Positions 61,972-64,000 of a stretch of DNA of 64,000 nucleotides are shown here, piece by piece. Position 1 is the stretch's first letter, and every line of letters begins with the position of its first letter. The DNA is from PALSA-1353 sp050012375 (GTDB lineage: Bacteria > Planctomycetota > Phycisphaerae > Tepidisphaerales > Tepidisphaeraceae). Under the pieces are notes generated by a model. That model saw nothing but the letters and a program-made list of their open reading frames with translations. It was not told the origin of the DNA and did not search any database. The translations under genes were made by a program, and so were the position numbers. The stretch lies in assembly GCA_050012375.1 (NCBI GenBank), contig JBEKHH010000005.1, positions 1 through 64,000 on the forward strand. The letters are read 5' to 3'.

Positions 61972-61982
61972 GCTCACGTCCC
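61972..61982. repeat. Target site duplication, right copy
   Basis: GCTCACGTCCC directly after the right terminal repeat, matching 60426-60436 exactly. Joining the outer flanks gives GGAACC-GCTCACGTCCC-GGTTCC, a palindromic target. Confidence 0.9.
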
Positions 61983-62078
61983 GGTTCCATTCTCCCGAAC
62001 ACCGGGTTTGCGCCGGTTTTATGCCGGTTGGGTGCAACTTATTCTTGTGGCGCGGCGGCCGATTGAAGTCAAATCTCA

Positions 62079-62137
62079 CGCGGAGACGCGGAGCACGCGG
62101 AGAACAAGGCGCTGGGTTTTTCCTCCGCGTCTCCGCG
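62079..62137. repeat. Perfect 15-bp inverted repeat (CGCGGAG type)
   Basis: CGCGGAGACGCGGAG at 62079-62093 pairs with CTCCGCGTCTCCGCG at 62123-62137. It is related in sequence style to the hairpins at 75 and 24869 and lies between the IS element and the toxin-antitoxin pair. Confidence 0.8.
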
Positions 62138-62223
62138 TCCCCGCGAGAGATCCTTCTCCGGTATTGATGCCAATACGATTTGGGCGGACCACAATTGAGC
62201 GCTATACCCTGCCGGCTTTTTGA

Positions 62224-62253
62224 TTGACTCTATGACTTTTAATGACATAATGT
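62224..62253 (+). promoter_or_regulatory. Promoter of higBA-type toxin-antitoxin operon
   Basis: TTGACT (62224-62229) and TAATGT (62248-62253) are spaced 18 nt. The ATG of the toxin follows the -10 box by only 4 nt, so the transcript would be leaderless or nearly so. Confidence 0.55.
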
Positions 62254-62257
62254 AGCA

Positions 62258-62518
62258 ATGTACGAGATACGCAGCGCCGAAAAGGGGCGGGAGAATTTCA
62301 AATCGCTCCCATTGCGTATTCAGGTGAGAGTGCAGGAGGTGTTTGATCGACTTACCCGCTGGCCGAATGTGAGCGGGGTCAAACCGCTTCGGAGATCGCT
62401 CAAGGGAGCGTACCGCATTCGGACGGGAGATTGGCGTGTGCTGTTTACCGTCGATGTGCGGGCCGAGCGCGTGATTGTGTTCCGCATCGACAATCGCCGG
62501 GACGTTTACGAAGACTGA
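62258..62518 (+). CDS. RelE/HigB family toxin
   Basis: An 86-residue protein with the RelE fold signature: YEIRSAEKGRENFKSLPLRI, then LRRSLKGAYRIRTGDWRVLF and VIVFRIDNRRDVYED. The basic residues Lys/Arg in KGAYRIRTGDWR are those that cleave ribosome-bound mRNA in RelE and its relatives. It precedes its antitoxin gene by 9 nt, the toxin-first order of HigBA systems. Confidence 0.9.
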   Translation: MYEIRSAEKGRENFKSLPLRIQVRVQEVFDRLTRWPNVSGVKPLRRSLKGAYRIRTGDWRVLFTVDVRAERVIVFRIDNRRDVYED

Positions 62519-62527
62519 AGGTGTGAC

Positions 62528-62872
62528 ATGAGTCTCGATATCATCACCCATAAGGGGCGTCGTTGTGTGCCGGTGCCCATTGAGGAATATGAACGGCTGA
62601 ACGATCAGGCGCCGCCCTTTCCGCCTGTGGACGCCGATGGCACGAGTAACGCCATTGACTTCGCTCGCGCCGCCATCGCGCGGCGATTGATTGCGGATCG
62701 ACGCTCCGCCGGGCTGAGCCAGCAGCGGCTTGGCAAGCTGGCGGGCGTCCGCCAGGAAACCATTTCACGAATCGAATCGGGCAAGCAGACCGCGACGGTG
62801 AGAGTGATCGACAAACTGGACAAGGCGATTCGCCGGGCCAGCGGCCAAGCCAGAAAACGCAAAGCCGGTTAG
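62528..62872 (+). CDS. HTH (XRE/HigA-type) antitoxin
   Basis: A 114-residue protein. An N-terminal 45-residue segment with a short beta part (CVPVPIEEYERLNDQ) may contact the toxin. The C-terminal helix-turn-helix is LIADRRSAGLSQQRLGKLAG, then VRQETISRIESGKQ, of the XRE class, so it should both bind the toxin and repress the operon promoter. It lies 9 nt after the RelE-like gene. Confidence 0.9.
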   Translation: MSLDIITHKGRRCVPVPIEEYERLNDQAPPFPPVDADGTSNAIDFARAAIARRLIADRRSAGLSQQRLGKLAGVRQETISRIESGKQTATVRVIDKLDKAIRRASGQARKRKAG

Positions 62873-62959
62873 TTCCGGCTGACGGCACGGATACCTTGTC
62901 TACCCCCGCCCGCGTCCTATACTTTCCCGGCCTAAACTCTGGCGTTGGAGTGATTTGCG

Positions 62960-64000
62960 ATGGATCGGCAGCCCTTTCTGGAACTGGCGCGGCGGCGCGT
63001 CGTTGTGCTCGACGGCGCGATGGGGGCTGCTCTGCAAACTTTTCCACTCGACCTTGAGCGCGATTGGCGAGGGCAGGAAAACATCTGCGAAATCCTCAAC
63101 CTCACGCGGCCGGACCTCATCGAACAAATCCATGAGGGGTTCCTGGCCGTGGGGTGCGATGGCGTCGAGACCAATTCCTTCAGCGGAAGCAAAATCGTTC
63201 TGGCGGAGGCGGGGTTGGCTGATCGCACGACCGAGATCAACCGCATCGCGGCGCAGATCGCGCGGCGGGCGTGCGAGCGATTCGAGACGCCGGATCGGCC
63301 GCGATATGTGATTGGATCGGTTGGGCCGGGGACCAAGATCGTCACCTTCGGCCAGACAAGCTGGGATGTGATGGAACAAAGTTTCTTCGAGCAGATCCTC
63401 GGTCTGCTCGAAGGCGGGGCCGATGTCCTCCTGATCGAAACACAGCAGGATTTGCTGGCCATCAAATGCGCCATCGCCGCGGCGAATCGCGCCTTCGCCC
63501 AGACCGGCCGGCGCACCCCGATCATGGTTTCGGCGTCGATGGATCAACAGAACGGCGAAGAGATGCTCACCGGTTCCGATGCGACGGCCCTGGTCGCGAC
63601 CATGCTTCCCTTCGACGAAATCGACGTCCTTGGATTGAACTGCGCCTTCGGGCCGTACGAACTGGCCGAGTCGATTCGATACGTTTGCGAGAATTGGCCG
63701 CGGCAGGTGAGCGTGCTGCCGAACGCCGGGCTGCCGGTGTACGTGGAAGGGAAAGCGCATTTCCCGATGACTCCGCCCGACTTCACCAAGGGGGTGATGC
63801 GCTTCGTGGAGGAATTCGGGGTCAATATCGTGGGCGGGTGCTGCGGCACCACCGCCGAGCATCTCAAGCTGCTGTGCGAGGCGGTTGGATTTCGCCCGCC
63901 CAAAAAACGCCAGGCCACCGTCAAGGCCCAGGTGTCCAGCCTCATCAGCGCCGTGGATATCCGGCAGGACAACAGCTACCTCATCGTCGCCGAGCGGACC
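62960..64000 (+). CDS. metH: Methionine synthase, homocysteine domain (partial, runs off the window)
   Basis: The first 347 residues of a cobalamin-dependent methionine synthase. The homocysteine-binding barrel begins RRVVVLDGAMGAALQTFPLD and includes VETNSFSGSKIVLAEAGLAD, GSVGPGTKIV and LIETQQDLLAIKCAI. The zinc cysteines are LGLNCAFGP and GGCCGTT. The frame reaches the inter-domain linker (SSLISAVDIRQDNSYLIVAE) that leads to the methyltetrahydrofolate domain, and is still open at 64000. GGAGTG about 10 nt before the ATG supports the start. The cobalamin-binding part lies beyond the window, so a shorter two-domain methyltransferase cannot be ruled out. Confidence 0.92.
   Translation, partial: MDRQPFLELARRRVVVLDGAMGAALQTFPLDLERDWRGQENICEILNLTRPDLIEQIHEGFLAVGCDGVETNSFSGSKIVLAEAGLADRTTEINRIAAQIARRACERFETPDRPRYVIGSVGPGTKIVTFGQTSWDVMEQSFFEQILGLLEGGADVLLIETQQDLLAIKCAIAAANRAFAQTGRRTPIMVSASMDQQNGEEMLTGSDATALVATMLPFDEIDVLGLNCAFGPYELAESIRYVCENWPRQVSVLPNAGLPVYVEGKAHFPMTPPDFTKGVMRFVEEFGVNIVGGCCGTTAEHLKLLCEAVGFRPPKKRQATVKAQVSSLISAVDIRQDNSYLIVAERT

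Overview
The window (64 kb, GC-rich, no rRNA, tRNA or CRISPR seen) looks like chromosomal DNA of a planctomycete, most likely of the class Phycisphaerae. The pointers are a secreted beta-repeat protein ending in a dockerin-like repeat plus a PEP-CTERM sorting tail, a C-terminal CxxCGYDLR...CPECG zinc ribbon, many kinase, zinc-ribbon and multi-membrane proteins, a Lys/Ala-rich histone-like protein, and frequent ATGA start/stop overlaps. This placement is inferred from gene content only.

Layout. 0.3-4.4 kb: STAS protein, MFS transporter, GT-C and GT2 glycosyltransferases. 4.6-7.8 kb: PEP-CTERM repeat protein. 7.9-14.4 kb (mostly minus): DUF2304 protein plus GT2, a secreted glycoside hydrolase, a BolA-like small protein, an ATP-grasp-like protein, a histone-like protein and a small kinase. 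14.5-19.4 kb: a tightly coupled seven-gene operon (membrane protein, Ser/Thr kinase with zinc ribbons, two membrane zinc-ribbon proteins, a 31-residue membrane microprotein, a winged-helix plus coiled-coil protein, and a second coiled-coil protein). 19.5-20.4 kb: sucD. 20.6-24.8 kb: two tandem GT-C paralogues and a polyprenyl-phosphate mannose synthase-like protein. 25-29.2 kb (minus): Rieske protein, lipoprotein, Gfo/Idh/MocA oxidoreductase, DUF433/DUF5615 toxin-antitoxin pair, and a protein that closely resembles eukaryotic CHMP1 (ESCRT-III). 29.5-36.9 kb: three more very large GT-C-like membrane proteins. 36.9-39.8 kb: small accessory genes, partly AT-richer. 40.4-45.9 kb: DegT aminotransferase, histidine kinase, GT2, unknowns, M48 protease. 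46-51.2 kb: gyrB, HEAT/TPR protein, tandem-domain QueD-like protein. 51.4-59.8 kb (minus): TrkH-type transporter, hisI, and two giant planctomycete-type proteins. 60.4-62 kb: an IS4-family element with exact ends and an 11-bp target duplication but a twice-frameshifted transposase. 62.2-62.9 kb: higBA-type toxin-antitoxin pair. 63-64 kb: start of metH.

How they work together. The GT-C/GT2/DUF2304/DegT genes and the PEP-CTERM protein point to cell-surface polysaccharide or glycoprotein synthesis. Polyprenyl-phosphate sugar synthases (8.3 and 23.6 kb) could charge the lipid donors that the GT-C proteins consume.

The most unusual content is a possible ESCRT-III-like set. It consists of a CHMP1-like protein at 28.6 kb and two coiled-coil proteins in the kinase/zinc-ribbon operon, one of them preceded by a winged-helix-like domain as in CHMP7. 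A second notable signal is a conserved ~135-nt leader element found upstream of both the PEP-CTERM gene (4.4 kb) and a GT-C gene (31.5 kb, minus strand). Several families of dispersed hairpin repeats also occur as pairs in intergenic space.
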